Positions 33,768-44,685 are shown, counted from the first letter of the stretch. The stretch: 64,000 nucleotides of DNA from Astrocystis sublimbata (GCA_022453515.1 JAJNNY010000005.1:62001-126000); one strand, 5' to 3'. Program-made: numbers and translations. Notes: generated by a model not told the origin, from the sequence alone.

Positions 33768-36353
33768 ATGGACGGGGACCTGGGCTACCATCTCATGTCG
33801 ACGAATGCGCCGCGCGAGGTGCTGGCCCATCGGAATCAGCAACCGTCGCACCGGCCCCAAAACAAAGCTAACCCCAGGTCCTGGCGAATATCCACATGGT
33901 CGAGCGGTGCTGGCTCGGCTGGTGCTGGTGCTGGTGCCGGCGCTGGTGCCGACTCTGGTGTTGAATCCCCTGCGACGGGGACTGGCGAGACTGGGCAGAC
34001 TGGGACTGGGACTAGGACTAGGACTGGAACTGGCTCGTCTGGGACGGGGACGGGGACTGGGGCCAGGACCACCACAACCTCGACCACCACCTCCACTGAG
34101 TCCACTCCCACAGAGCCCACCTCACTCCCGCCCCCTATTACCGCTGCTGCTGCTGCCACCACCGGCACCACCACCACCACCACCACCACCGCTAGTAATA
34201 GCAGTAGTAATCCTGAGCCAGCATATGACGACGACCTCACCACCTCGACCAGCATCATTTCCACCACCACCACCGATCCTGACACCGACCCCGATACCAC
34301 CAGCGCCCGTGCCAACACCAGCACTGACAGGAGCGCCAGCACCGATACAAGCACCAACCTCAGCGACCCAGACGCTGCCCCATCCAGAGACATCCACGTC
34401 AACAGCAACAACAATAACAAGAACAACAATCCCACACCTGCCACCGCTTCTACAGCCGAGTGCCCGCGCGAGACGCTCACCCATCGCGGCCGCCACGACG
34501 GCCCGCTCGACCCTCGCGAATGCACCAGCCCTACCCCGAGTAGTCCCGAGCAGAGCACAGCCGCCGGTCGGCTCAGCTTTGGCCTCGGCGACTACCGCTC
34601 GCGCATCTTCGGCAGGGCCGCGCGGCGACGCACCTCTTCGTTGACGCGACTGCCCACCCTGAGCTCGTCTCACGCGAGGACCTCGTCCACCTACGCCAGC
34701 TCAGACAGGTCTCATCCCAGACCCTCGTCGTCCGACCAAGGCCAGCCGGCCCCTCCCTTCCGCTCCTCCACCACTGCCGTTCCCTCGGTCGCATCGCCCT
34801 CGACCTCGTTGACCCGCCTGTACAAGCGAGACCCTTTCTACCGGAGGTCCACGCACCAGACCTTATCGCCGTCCATCAAGACATCGACAAATCCGAGTCA
34901 GGGCTCCACCGGAGCCTATGGTTCCCGTGGCGGCAAGACCAGCTCTCCAACTTCCTACCAATCACTGAACTCCCTGAGCAACATGCCGTCCCCGAGGAAC
35001 AGCTCCGTCACCAACCACTCCGGCATCTCAGCCTCCAACGAGACCCTCCTGTCCACCTCGGCAGAGAGGAGTGGGAGTGGGCCCGTCTCGACGGCCTCGT
35101 ACGCCACTTCGACAACCTCCAAGCCCAACGCGACCCAGCTGCGCGATGCGAGGGCTTTCGTCGTGCGCAACGGTCGCACGTATATCAACGATCCCACACT
35201 GCCCTACCCTCTCCCCGTAGATCTCCCCGAGTTGCACCGCCAATCTCTGCGCACACTGCTCATGTTTCAATTGTTCGGTGGGCCTATCCTGTCCTCTGCT
35301 TTCTCGAGCCGACCGCCGACTCGGGTCCTCGATGTCGGCTGCGGCGCCGGCTTCTGGAGCATGATGTGCCACCGGTACTTTGCGCAGCACGGGCACGCCT
35401 CCATCTCCTTTACCGGACTCGACATCGTCCCGCTGGGCGGGTCCGGTGGCGGCAGCAGTAGCAGCGGCGGCGGGAGCAGCGCCACCGCAACAAAGCCCGA
35501 CAAAGAGATGCGGTGGCAGTTCGTGCAGCACGACATCCGGCAACTGCCGTGGCCCTTTGCCGACGGCGAATTCGACCTAGTGATGGTCAAAGACATGTCT
35601 TTTGCAGCATCCGCCCGTGAGGCGCAGAACATCATCGACGAGTACTTGCGTGTACTGAAACCCGGCGGTGTACTGGAGTACTGGGAGACAGACTCCAACA
35701 TCCGCATGCTGCGTCCCCACGCAGTGAAAAATGCCGGCGCAGCAGCAGATTTCCATGACGATGACACATCCAGCGAAGGCGGCGACGACGAAGACAATGC
35801 GGAGCGCATGGGCGCGTACGTGATGACAAACAACACCCCCATAAGCCAGCCTCTCAACCCGTACCTGGTCGAGTACAACGGGTGGTCAACCAAGGCGCTC
35901 GAGGCGCGCGGACTGTCGGCGGCGCCGTGCACCTCGATCGGGCCCAGCCTTCTGCAGGAGGCCGAGTCGCTGACGGACGTGCACTCGAAGCGGCTGGCGG
36001 TGCCGCTCAGCGAGATCCGCTGGGAGCGCGAGGGCGTCGGCGGCGTCGTCACCAAGGACGGCAAGAGCTACATCGACACGCAGAAGGGCAAGTTCCGCGA
36101 CCAGGACTGGAAGAGCGCCAGCACCGTCACGGCCGCGCAGTCGGCGCTGCGGCGCACGGCCCTCGAGACCACGGTCAGCTTCATCCTCGCGCTCGAGCCG
36201 TTGCTGAGGGAGGTGAGTAATAAAAGCCAGGAGGAGTGGGATACCTGGGCGGGCAAGATGACCAACGATCTGCTGCGAGAGGGGGGGACCAGCTGGGGCG
36301 AGTGTCTGGAGGTGGGAGCGTGGACTTCCAGGAAGAGACACAGCAAGTCATAA
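33768..36353 (+). CDS. class I SAM-dependent methyltransferase with long Ser/Thr-rich N-terminal region
   Basis: Single 861-residue frame. The first roughly 450 residues are disordered: a Gly/Ala alternation (AGAGAGAGAD), TGTG-type repeats, Thr runs, and then Ser-rich sequence. The methyltransferase domain starts near 480 (ARAFVVRNGRTYINDPTLPY) with motif I VLDVGCGAGFW (Asp522), an acidic motif II in SFTGLDIVPL, then QFVQHDIRQLPWPFADGEFD, DLVMVKDMSF and the post-motif strand YLRVLKPGGVLEYWE. A Gly/Ser-rich insert (GGSGGGSSSSGGGSS) follows motif II and an acidic one (DDDTSSEGGDDEDN) comes later. The C-terminus (ETTVSFILALEPLLREV, then WDTWAGKMTNDLL) is helical. It resembles fungal methyltransferases of unknown substrate; the nutrient-response or development roles known for relatives cannot be assigned here. 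Coding repeats make the gene prone to length polymorphism. Confidence 0.88.
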   Translation: MDGDLGYHLMSTNAPREVLAHRNQQPSHRPQNKANPRSWRISTWSSGAGSAGAGAGAGAGADSGVESPATGTGETGQTGTGTRTRTGTGSSGTGTGTGARTTTTSTTTSTESTPTEPTSLPPPITAAAAATTGTTTTTTTTASNSSSNPEPAYDDDLTTSTSIISTTTTDPDTDPDTTSARANTSTDRSASTDTSTNLSDPDAAPSRDIHVNSNNNNKNNNPTPATASTAECPRETLTHRGRHDGPLDPRECTSPTPSSPEQSTAAGRLSFGLGDYRSRIFGRAARRRTSSLTRLPTLSSSHARTSSTYASSDRSHPRPSSSDQGQPAPPFRSSTTAVPSVASPSTSLTRLYKRDPFYRRSTHQTLSPSIKTSTNPSQGSTGAYGSRGGKTSSPTSYQSLNSLSNMPSPRNSSVTNHSGISASNETLLSTSAERSGSGPVSTASYATSTTSKPNATQLRDARAFVVRNGRTYINDPTLPYPLPVDLPELHRQSLRTLLMFQLFGGPILSSAFSSRPPTRVLDVGCGAGFWSMMCHRYFAQHGHASISFTGLDIVPLGGSGGGSSSSGGGSSATATKPDKEMRWQFVQHDIRQLPWPFADGEFDLVMVKDMSFAASAREAQNIIDEYLRVLKPGGVLEYWETDSNIRMLRPHAVKNAGAAADFHDDDTSSEGGDDEDNAERMGAYVMTNNTPISQPLNPYLVEYNGWSTKALEARGLSAAPCTSIGPSLLQEAESLTDVHSKRLAVPLSEIRWEREGVGGVVTKDGKSYIDTQKGKFRDQDWKSASTVTAAQSALRRTALETTVSFILALEPLLREVSNKSQEEWDTWAGKMTNDLLREGGTSWGECLEVGAWTSRKRHSKS

Positions 36354-36685
36354 GGAATAAGTCACGATGGAAGGCAGCACAAAGGGTCATCGGAGCATAC
36401 TCATTAGAAACTGAGCTTCCACTTGGTTCCGTGTCCTTTTTCGCATAAATAGACGGGGGTTATATCTATTACAGGTATTTATCTAAGTGTACAGGATATA
36501 TGGTCGTTTTGCGATTACATTGGTAGCTCCTACTCCTCCTTTACTTTGCCTTGTCCACACTCCGAACTTGACCTGACCTGATCTGATCAGACCAAACAAT
36601 CACTTCCCATTTGGATGAACCCCCCCTTCCCCCGAAAAAAAAAAACCAATTCCTCTCGCTGCTGATCTGGACTGGCTAGGCCAGG
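36354..36685. other. convergent intergenic region
   Basis: The 3' flanks of two convergent genes. Contains short C and A runs (36611-36645) and CCTGACCTGATCTGATC. Nothing else is seen. Confidence 0.4.
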
Positions 36686-37585
36686 CTAGGCGCCGTTGTA
36701 TCTTTTTCTCAGCGTCCGATACCTTTTGAGATAATATCTGCATAGCGTCTAATATTAGCACACCGTTTTGTCACCATACCGCGCGACCAATGCTGAAATA
36801 AACGTGTTTCGATTAAGAGAAAACAGAAAGCAAGGAATCGGTGAAGTTGCTCTTGTGATAGGAATTGAGTGTCTTGAATCTGCTGTTCATGTGTAGTAAT
36901 GTGCATGCATAGCTAGGCAATGACGAGGTGCTGATCGGCATGTTCTCTTGCTGTGTCGTGGTACTGCTTTTGATTTTCAAATTATACGAGATGGAAAGAA
37001 TGGCAGAATCAGAGAAGAGAGGAGTTGCCATTGGTTAGGGAAGCTAGTTTTGGATCAAAGTCGCGTAGATTGCCTTGTAGAATACAAACATCTTGGACTC
37101 ATTAAGCCGATGGCATGTCAATACCTACTTACAGTGCTTCGATCTCTAATGAGCCTTCTGTGTTAGCTGGAAAAATAAAAGGAAAAAGAAGAAGAAAGTC
37201 ATGTCGGACGACTATGCATAGCTGGCAGGCTGTCGGGACACGGCTTATAGGTCCTTAAGGTATCTAGATAGGGAGTGTGAGTACTTACCTTTCTTGACGA
37301 ACTCGGCACGCTCAATTCCCTTCTGGATGTCCTCGTCGCTCCGTATGTGTGCATTGGCCATGAAGGCACGATGGAGTCGCGGGCGGAAATAGGAGAAGCC
37401 TAGCGGGTAGTCTCTGCCCAAGTAGAGCAGCTCTGCGATTGCATCGTGTAAGAGAGTGTGTGAGGGTCATGAGTTGTAACAGAGCCTGGAGGTTGCGCGA
37501 ACTTGGAAGGAGACGAACATGGACTTGACGCACCTTTGTAGATAGCTATGACCTGACGCCTCAGTTCTGGATTCGAGGACGACAT
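36686..37585 (-). CDS. LYR-motif mitochondrial protein, ETFRF1/LYRM5 homologue
   Basis: Predicted 86 residues in four exons: 37585-37534, 37432-37289, 37145-37133 (13 nt) and 36737-36686. Introns are 101, 143 and 395 bp. Every junction is GT-AG and in phase, and together they rebuild the whole family sequence: [20 protein letters not shown] (LYR-type motif region), [20 protein letters not shown], then [20 protein letters not shown] and a basic end. The microexon supplies only EIEAL; without it the frame stops or loses the conserved helix. By family, LYRM5/ETFRF1 is a small helical matrix protein that regulates electron-transfer flavoprotein, and LYR proteins bind the acyl-carrier protein. Length matches the animal protein (about 88 residues). 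Reading through exon 3 meets a TAA immediately, so splicing is needed for full length. Confidence 0.9.
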
Positions 37586-38019
37586 GATGGTCTCGGTACC
37601 TAGGGAGGGATAACTTCAGTTCTCGCCCTCTGTTATATTTACCTAAGTGCTACCTGGAGGGAGGTGTTTGTGAGTGACGCCATTCAACATGCCCCACGTT
37701 TTGAGATATATCGGTTCGTTAGCGCTGCCACTAGCGCTACCTACCATTAGTGCCCACTGCCATTAGCGCTGCAGCTGCCAGCCTTACAGTTGGGTTATCA
37801 AGTGTGGAGCTGCCCCTACCTGAAAATCTTGTCCCCACACCCACCTGGGCACACTCCCGTCAGGAACATATCCGAGCGCATCCACTAGCTCGGCATCGCC
37901 AACCTTCACCACCACGGAATCCTGGAGAGATATCCCAGAGAACACCCAATCGAGTCGCCGACGCACATGTACTCGATTATACGGAAGCTTTGATTCTTTC
38001 CCCTCCTCACGAAGGCGCA
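37586..38019. other. bidirectional promoter region
   Basis: Lies between the leftward LYR gene and the rightward thioesterase-like frame. A short repeat of TAGCGCTGCC(A) units lies at 37720-37770. The frame of the next gene is open through this region from 37750, but no ATG precedes the one I chose until 38020. Confidence 0.4.
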
Positions 38020-39686
38020 ATGAGAGTCGTATCTCGAATAGGATTCAGCTCAGGCCTCAGCGCGCCGTCTCGTCGGCTGCTGCTGCCTGTGACAAAGCCA
38101 TTCCTGCACTGCAGCACTCGGCCACGGTCAAATAGCATTTTTGGCACACTCAAAAGCCTGCTTTTTGGTGGAGATAACAGCAACCAGCCAGAACCCATTA
38201 CCCAGTCAGAGGAAAGCAATGAGGGTCAAACCATTCCGCCGGAGAAATGTGGACCGGTAAGTCGTTTTCTCTCACCCTATACGGTGTTGAGGATAGGGAA
38301 TTGTCTCGCCTTCGGCTGCGACACAGCACAAGTCAAACGCGCTGCCCATATCCTCGACATACGATCCCAAGATTGGCATTACCTGTTCGCGAGAATCAAT
38401 GGTTTCATAGCGGGAGAGGGACCCAAGGGGGGGCTGGAGAATATAAAGATTCTACCGGCGGATCTAGATGCAACTGTAGGTCACCTTCTCCTTCTTACTC
38501 GCCTTGTATGGGTGTTACCGGTCATGGAACGATGTGCAAGGACTACTTGAGCGACGTATTACTAGCTCGAACTGAGGCAGTGTGGGTGAGTAAATACGAG
38601 AAAGCTACAAGATAACGCCAATATCTACGCGTCTACCATGCCCAATGCCCATTACAAAAGAGCAGACACTGAAGACATACTTCGCGATGCCGAGTAACTC
38701 AAGATAGGGCTTATCAAACTGAGTCCCTCTTCCAAATATACTATTTGGTGCAAGATGGCAGCTAACGTGAAGGACCACGAACCAGGGGAAATTAAGTGAG
38801 AGCGCTATAAGTACGTATTCCCTGTCACTTTTTCCATTTTTTGTCAAGCATTGGAGGCATGAATCATTTAACTCAACCCAACGGGTATAATTGTGCCCCT
38901 AAAACCCCTGCAGACTTCCGTCGCATCAGCAATCACTGACTCCAGCGGTTGAAGTCAAGTATGTCGAGGCCTCTCAAAGAAACTGGTTCAAAGGGCTTGC
39001 GGAAGTGCAGGGTTGCGCCACGCTTCTTGAGCCGTTGACGAGTCCCACCTTGGCAACGACTAGAAGGAGCATGAAACATTTCCGTGTAAGTATTATCGAC
39101 TATCCAAGTGTCCACTCAACTTACTCCAGTTAACGTTGTCACCGCTATCGTTGCCTTTGCTCATCACTACAAACCAAATACCATTGCATGGAGACCTCGA
39201 AATGCCCAGCTACAAAGAAAGCAAGGAAATTACAACCCAGCTAACAGTAAATTTGATTATTAGTCAACAACCTCCGGAGATACCATATCAGTATACCATA
39301 AAATTTCATGGATGCCAGGCCCAAATGAGCCATTTAAGCCATACATAAGGCTACAAAGTATGACATTGTCTCACCGCAGGCGTTGTATCCTTACCCGCAC
39401 CACCGCCGTAATCGCCCTTCTTGACCGCGAAGGGGGAAGCTTGGCACTTCTCAAATTCATGCGAAAAGCCCTCAGAGAGAGATTTGAACATCAAGAGCAG
39501 CAGGCGTCCGAGGTCAGGAAAACAATCATCCACCTGATGGCTGATATGCAGAAACTGGAAAGAGAGACGTGGAACCGCGAGGATGCTGTCGAAGATATGG
39601 GTCTTGCGACGACGCGCTCGCTAGGTAACGACGTGTTCGTGAGGAAAATTGATAAATATGTGATCGTGAGGAAAATTGCTAAGTGA
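38020..39686 (+). CDS. 4HBT thioesterase-like gene, model incomplete and possibly degenerate
   Basis: The first exon (38020 to about 38475) starts with a mitochondrial-presequence-like N-terminus (MRVVSRIGFSSGLSAPSRRL, many Arg, no acid) and ends in RIGNCLAFG, SQDWHYLFARINGFIAGEG and IKILPADLDAT, an order I recall from fungal hot-dog thioesterase-like proteins. A segment at about 38946-39086 (VKYVEASQRNWFKGLAEVQG, then a GTAAGT donor) fits the next part, and the last exon (39380-39686, after a CACCGCAG acceptor) ends in KLERETWNREDAVEDMG, the usual end of that family. However, the GHVNN-type hot-dog core expected after DLDAT is not found and I could not join the exons in phase. Either exons use unusual sites or the gene is broken. 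Exon borders inside the span are not asserted. Confidence 0.45.
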
Positions 39687-39825
39687 GTGTCTTGCTTGGT
39701 CCGAGACAGCGTCACGGGGACAAAAACATTGCCAATGGGCGGAGCTCTTAGTCGTGAGAGCTTATCCTTCCCTAGTTTGTGATAGGGCAATCAGCCTTGA
39801 TACTACCAGTCTATTTACAATGGCT

Positions 39826-40684
39826 CTAATGCAAATACTCCTTGAACCAGGCCACGGCGCTGTTCTTGGCGCTCGCCATGGCCTCCCTCTCCTTGTCGAC
39901 CTTCTCGCTCCCACGGACCAGCCCGCCATGCTTGATGCCGGGGTAATGCACCCAGTCGAAGGGCAGGTTCAGCTTCTGCAGCGTCTCGAAGGTGTAGCCC
40001 TTCAGCGCGTCGAAGGACTGGTCGATCTCGGCCGACAGGACCTGGATCGGCACCGCCAGGTTGTCGATGTCCTCCTTCACGAGCCACGACGGGTGCGCCA
40101 TGGTGATGGCGTCCACGAGCGGCGGCGAGTGCCGCTTGTGCGCGAGCTGGCACACCGCCCAGCCGCCGTAGCAGAAGCCGATGGAGCCTACGCGCTTGAA
40201 GCCGTGTTCGGCCTTGAGGGCTCTGGCGCAGGCTTCCACTGTTGTGTTTCCTCGCGTCAGTTCACAATCACTCACTCTCCCGGATGAATAGAAAAACAAA
40301 ATGTGTGAGCAAGAGGTGTAAGTAAATCAGTAAGTATGTGTGTATATACGTACTCTCCGGCCCGCGGATCTCGCGCGAGTTCGCCTCGGCTATCGCCTTC
40401 ATGTCGATCTTGTCGAAGCGCTCCTCCTCGACGAGCTCCCAGTCGATGACCCAGCCGTCGAAGAAGTCGGGCAAGTAGACGGTGACGTTGGCCTCGCGCG
40501 CGTAGTGGTCGGCCAGCAGCCGCGCGTTGGGGTATTTCCACCCGAAGATGTCGTGGATGATGAGCACCGCCGCGTCTTTGTTGTCGCCCGCCACGTAGCT
40601 GTTCTTGCCGGCGAGCTTGGTCTCTGTGCCGGTGGGCGTCCCGCCCCAGGTGAAGGTGTTGAGACAGCACGGGCCGAAAGACAT
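39826..40684 (-). CDS. dienelactone hydrolase family protein
   Basis: Predicted 247 residues in two exons (40684-40354, 40238-39826); the 115-bp intron has a GTACGT donor, a CTGAC branch site and an AACAG acceptor, phase 1. The alpha/beta-hydrolase triad of the family is present: Cys133 in GFCYGGWA, Asp183 in VLSAEIDQSF and His214 in YPGIKHGG. The N-terminal strand AVLIIHDIFGWKYPNARLLA and the motif YLPDFFDGWVIDW are also typical. Dienelactone hydrolases open lactone or ester rings, classically in beta-ketoadipate-type aromatic breakdown; fungal relatives act on varied substrates. No signal peptide is seen, so it is probably cytosolic. It is convergent with the thioesterase-like gene. The upstream codons before ATG 40684 (IHSRTNKHIAHTSSQRKKK) look untranslated. 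Confidence 0.92.
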
Positions 40685-42040
40685 GATGACCTTTTTTTTT
40701 CTTTGGCTTGAGGTATGTGCTATGTGTTTGTTCGTACGGGAATGAATTGAGACGTATGTCACTATTATATGAGGTATTTGCTACCTTGGTCTGAAGTCAA
40801 GTGAGTTGTAATGTGGGAATGGGGAGCCAAGCATCCCGAAGAAGAAAGCGAGACACGGCATGCTTATATGTTTCTCAAGCCACCAAACATTACCTAATCT
40901 AATCTACTATATGTCACCTCATCATCTCATCTATATAACATAAGTAATCAATCATTCTGTGTAACATGAGTAACCAATCATGTTCAGTCAGTTGCCGATG
41001 GGCAACCTTCGTTGGTTGCTCGTCAATAACGGACTTAGGCATCTCTTGTAAGTCGGGTTAACCATTGCTGGGATCGGGTTAGTGAGACGTACCGTCCACC
41101 GGACACTACTGTAGAAGACTGGGCGGGGTACGAATTTCCTCAATACAATAAAGCCGTATTACACTAAACAGCTAGAGTTCTCGTTTGTGGCGCTCATCCT
41201 TCGGTGTTCGCACATCTTCAAGGTTCCGTTCCTGGGTCCTCTTATTCTAGCTTTGCAAGTTTCTTTACGTGTATGTCATGTTAAACCTGTGAGGCTGTAG
41301 CAAGAAATTCCGTTATGGTTTGTGAGTCCCGATAGCTTGCTAAGGATGGATCCAGGCATCCAGTATGCGAGCAGGATGCTGTTTTCATACACGTACCATG
41401 GCTCACAATGGCCTTACAGTTGATGTGGCCCTTGTCGTATGTTAAACCCGATATCTCCGCGGCACTAACAGGGTCCGCCAAGCATCATGGCTCACAATGG
41501 CCTTGATTTCGGCAATTTGTGAGCTTCCGGTATCCGTTGGACAGCCGCCTAAGACCGGAGAGGTGTGTAAGATTTTGTGTTGTGTACTCATCGGTTCCGC
41601 TTCGGCTAGGACTCGACGATCTTGGTGTCGAGCTCGGCTGTCTGAGCAGAACCAATTAATAAGTAAGTATGCATTCGACCGACTCTCGACCGATCGTGAT
41701 CGTCCATGATGCGCTTCTGATTAGCGAAATACGATCGGCAACTTCCGTAGATCGGTCTCGGGCTGGATACCAGGCTTGTTGATGCCTACGAACGGGGGTA
41801 CCTGCATAGCTTCCACAAAACACTGGGAGACTCAATCATCATGTGCGATAATACTGACCCATGATGTTGCAAAGGCGGACATGTATATATAGGATGCCTT
41901 ATTCACCTATGTAGGCTTTCGCGCATATATATAAGATCTGCAAATATCTCGTTAGCAGCACATTCTCATATCCATTCCTCCCTTACAATCAATTCTCAAA
42001 GGTAGGTGGATAGGTAAGGAGGTCAACGCTCCCCGCTCAC
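40685..42040. other. intergenic region
   Basis: AT-rich promoter side of the hydrolase gene. A 19-bp direct repeat (CATGGCTCACAATGGCCTT) occurs at 41397-41415 and 41485-41503. The minus-strand frame 41281-41481 opens like the N-terminus of fungal NACHT/ankyrin-type proteins (ADPVSAAEISG) but goes no further. No gene is supported. Confidence 0.4.
41397..41503 (+). repeat. 19-bp direct repeat pair
   Basis: Two exact copies of CATGGCTCACAATGGCCTT, starting 88 bp apart. Confidence 0.7.
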
Positions 42041-43568
42041 TTACACTTCAAGATACGCATGAAGATCCGTATCCCTGAAATCATTCTTGACCTCATCGCA
42101 GAAGACCTGAATCTCCCTGGGACTCATCCCCGTCGCCTGCAGCACCTTCATGCTGATGGCCTCGATCCCGCACAGCATGTCCTCCTGGAAATACATGGCT
42201 ACAGTCTTGAAGTACTTCCCTTTCGCCCAGGGCGACGTCGGCCAGTAGAACCTCTTCTCCGTGATGCTCTCGAAGCCGGCTTCTTGGAAGTACCGCGGGT
42301 AGTTGACGACGTTGCTCCACGACCGCCCGATGTTCCGCAGGCCTTCCATGAGTAGTTCGTTCCAGCGGTACAGCGCTGAGTTTCTGGGGGGCTCGCCGAT
42401 CCAGTTCATGGGGAACAAGGCGTCTTGGAACTCGATGAGACCGCCGGGCTCGAGGTTCTCGAAGGCTTGTCTGACGACGCGGCTGGGGTCGTCGAAACAG
42501 CTTAGGAGTGCGCGGCCGTGGACGAATGAGAATGGCTCGTTGAAGGCCCATTCGTCTTCTGCGTCGTCGATCTCAAATCTACAGTTTTCGGGCAGGCTAA
42601 GTGATATTATCAGTCAAATCTACTGTATGCATCGTGTTATGTGAGATGTTGGTGATGGCGTACTAATGAGGTTGTATCGGACTCAAATCTGTGCCGACGA
42701 CTTCAGTGTCGGGATACATAGACGCTAATCAGGAAGTCAGATGTGGGGATGCTTGAATATGATCAGCGAGGAAGCAGACCAAATTCGATTGCCCATATCC
42801 CGGTGCCTAACTGATGTCAGCGAGATGCGTCGGTATAAAGTTCAAAGGAAGACCGACCTGTAGCAATATCCAAAACTCGTTTTGGTACTTTCGGCAGTGG
42901 ACATACGTTCAGCTTGCCTCCTATTGTGATACAGAAAAGTTGATGTTGTAGATCTATTTGACAATTAGTGTTGCTCTCATAATATGAGAAATTCCAGGTA
43001 CACACCAAGTCGTTCTTGTTCTGCCTGCAATGTATATTAGCGTTAGCCTTGGGGGGCAGGTGGAAGGTAGTAATTAGTGAGGCCTACCGAATCATTAGGT
43101 AGGAAGTATCCTAGATATATCTTATTGTTAGATATGTCATGGGCGCGCTGGGGGTAGACTAGTGAGAAGACAAGACATACGTCCTTGCTTATATTTATGA
43201 TATGTTCTGCCATTCTCTTCTATAAAATGGAACAAGGTTGGATCTAGGGACATGGTTGAAGATCTACATATGTGGTGAGCTATGTTCATACAGCGTCGCA
43301 TGAGCATGGTATTGTGGGGTCGGACAATCGTACCTGACACTCTCAACAATACTCATGGTGTCCTACTGAATTATGAGCAGAGCCTTTGTGCCTGTTCAGC
43401 TTCATGACTGACATGCATGGGGTCTTCGTCGATAGCTGGGAGCGAAGGCGCGCTGCCGTCTCCCCATGACAGACGGTTATCCTCCTCCATGCCATCTGAC
43501 ACAGGCCGAAGGGAACTTTGCGAGTCTTGAGGCCATGGTTCCGGGTGTCTTTCAGGGACTTCCATCAT
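42041..43568 (-). CDS. UMTA/LaeA-like SAM-dependent methyltransferase (TAM domain), nine exons
   Basis: Predicted 349 residues. Exons: 43568-43413, 43362-43334, 43263-43181, 43110-43088, 43024-43006, 42953-42858, 42806-42780, 42724-42664 and 42596-42041. Introns are 50-70 bp and the phases agree at all eight junctions, rebuilding an unbroken family sequence: FIEENGRTYHKYKQGRYFLP, then AEQERLDLQHQLF, motif I VLDIATGTGIWAIEF, then GTDLSPIQPHYLPENCRFEI, DDAEDEW, FVHGRALLSCF and NLEPGGLIEFQD. Relatives methylate small molecules or, like LaeA, influence secondary metabolism; the substrate here is unknown. The first exon is less certain: translation could start at ATG 43356 (MSIVESVRSS) instead of 43568, but the acidic Ser-rich leader is typical of this family. 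Four coding exons of 19-29 nt make automated prediction likely to fail here. Confidence 0.85.
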
Positions 43569-44603
43569 CGCGATTTGCGTCGCTCGTTCGCGCCGCGCGG
43601 CCTGCGCCGGCGTATCGATCACCGAGGGCTAACAATTGTTCTTCCGGCCTTTGAGCCACGGCCTACAAGCTTCATCAAAGGCGGAAACAAAGTAAATAAG
43701 CGAGTATAAACTCGAAACAACCGTGATGAAAGAGAATTCCAATTCACTTCGGCGACTATAGGAGGGGAGCAAGCAAATGATTTAAGTTCACAAAGAAGTG
43801 CGAAGAGGGTTGTAGTTAAAGATGTAGATCTGTGATTGAACCGCAGCAGGCTCGCGTAGTCGTATGCGAATGGCAGACAGAGGATCTATTACCCCTGCGT
43901 GTTACTAGCAGGTTTAAACGCACTGGATGCCACATGGGGTCAAGTCGCAGTTCGTCTCAGGCGTACTAAGGAATAAGCCTTCACCTCGTTCTGGTTCTGG
44001 CGTAAGGGGGGGTTCGGCGGAGGAGACCAGAACGGACGGACGAACGAGCGAACGAGCGCGAGCGCGGCATCCTAAAGCTTGGCCCTCGCAATAGCCAGAC
44101 GAATGGTGCGCGACGGAACACTAAAGGACACCACATCTCGCAGCCCACCTGACGTGAGGTGCCCAGCAGACGAGAGAGGGTGGCCGATAGTGGGCTGTTA
44201 GTGTGGAAAACGAGCAGAACCAGCCTATGGGATTCCACACGAGGCACGACGCGGGGGCCGAATATGCTACAAATATAGCATCTCGGATGCCATGTGGATT
44301 CATTCGCCTGTGACCACACTACTGCTGTGCCTCCCATGTGCAGAACCCAAGCCATGTGGGAAGGGGGTGAGGGGGGGTGCCTTGTCCCTGGCCCTGGCCT
44401 GGTTCCGTAAGGACTTGATATTGGCTAGATCGGATATATCGTGATCATCTAATCAGCCACGCAACCATGTCCGATGGAGTTGTAGATAGGGCTACGCGAC
44501 CCAATAACGTGGGGTTGTCGGGGAAGACCAGAAAGCAAGCGACGCACAATGGACACGTCGTCGTAGTAATCTACGATCGCAGGCAAATAGTATGACAGAC
44601 AGG

Positions 44604-44685
44604 CGAGGCAAAGTCAATAATTAGTGATCGTGTCTATCATAGCAGTGCGTCCAAGACATGATCACTAATTTTCAACTCTGCCTCG
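44604..44685 (+). mobile_element. 82-bp foldback MITE-like element, copy 1
   Basis: 31-bp terminal inverted repeats (44604-44634 and 44655-44685; 5 mismatches) enclose a 20-bp loop with ATAGCAGTGCGTCC. The ends are CGAGGCA...TGCCTCG. The 5-bp sequence ACAGG flanks both sides (44599-44603 and 44686-44690), as expected of a target-site duplication. Confidence 0.85.

Noticed and set aside
33836..34673. Minus-strand frames of 183-240 residues rich in Val/Gly
   Set aside because: They are the complement of the Thr/Ser/Gly repeat region of the methyltransferase gene.
35267..36341. Antisense frames over the methyltransferase C-terminal half
   Set aside because: Shadows of third-position GC bias; the sense strand has clear SAM-binding motifs.
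38605..38847. Minus-strand 80-residue frame with hydrophobic stretch
   Set aside because: It starts and stops inside the presumed thioesterase-like gene region and has no recognisable family or splice support.
41281..41481. Minus-strand frame opening ADPVSAAEISG, like NACHT/ankyrin protein N-termini
   Set aside because: The resemblance covers about ten residues only and no continuation was found.
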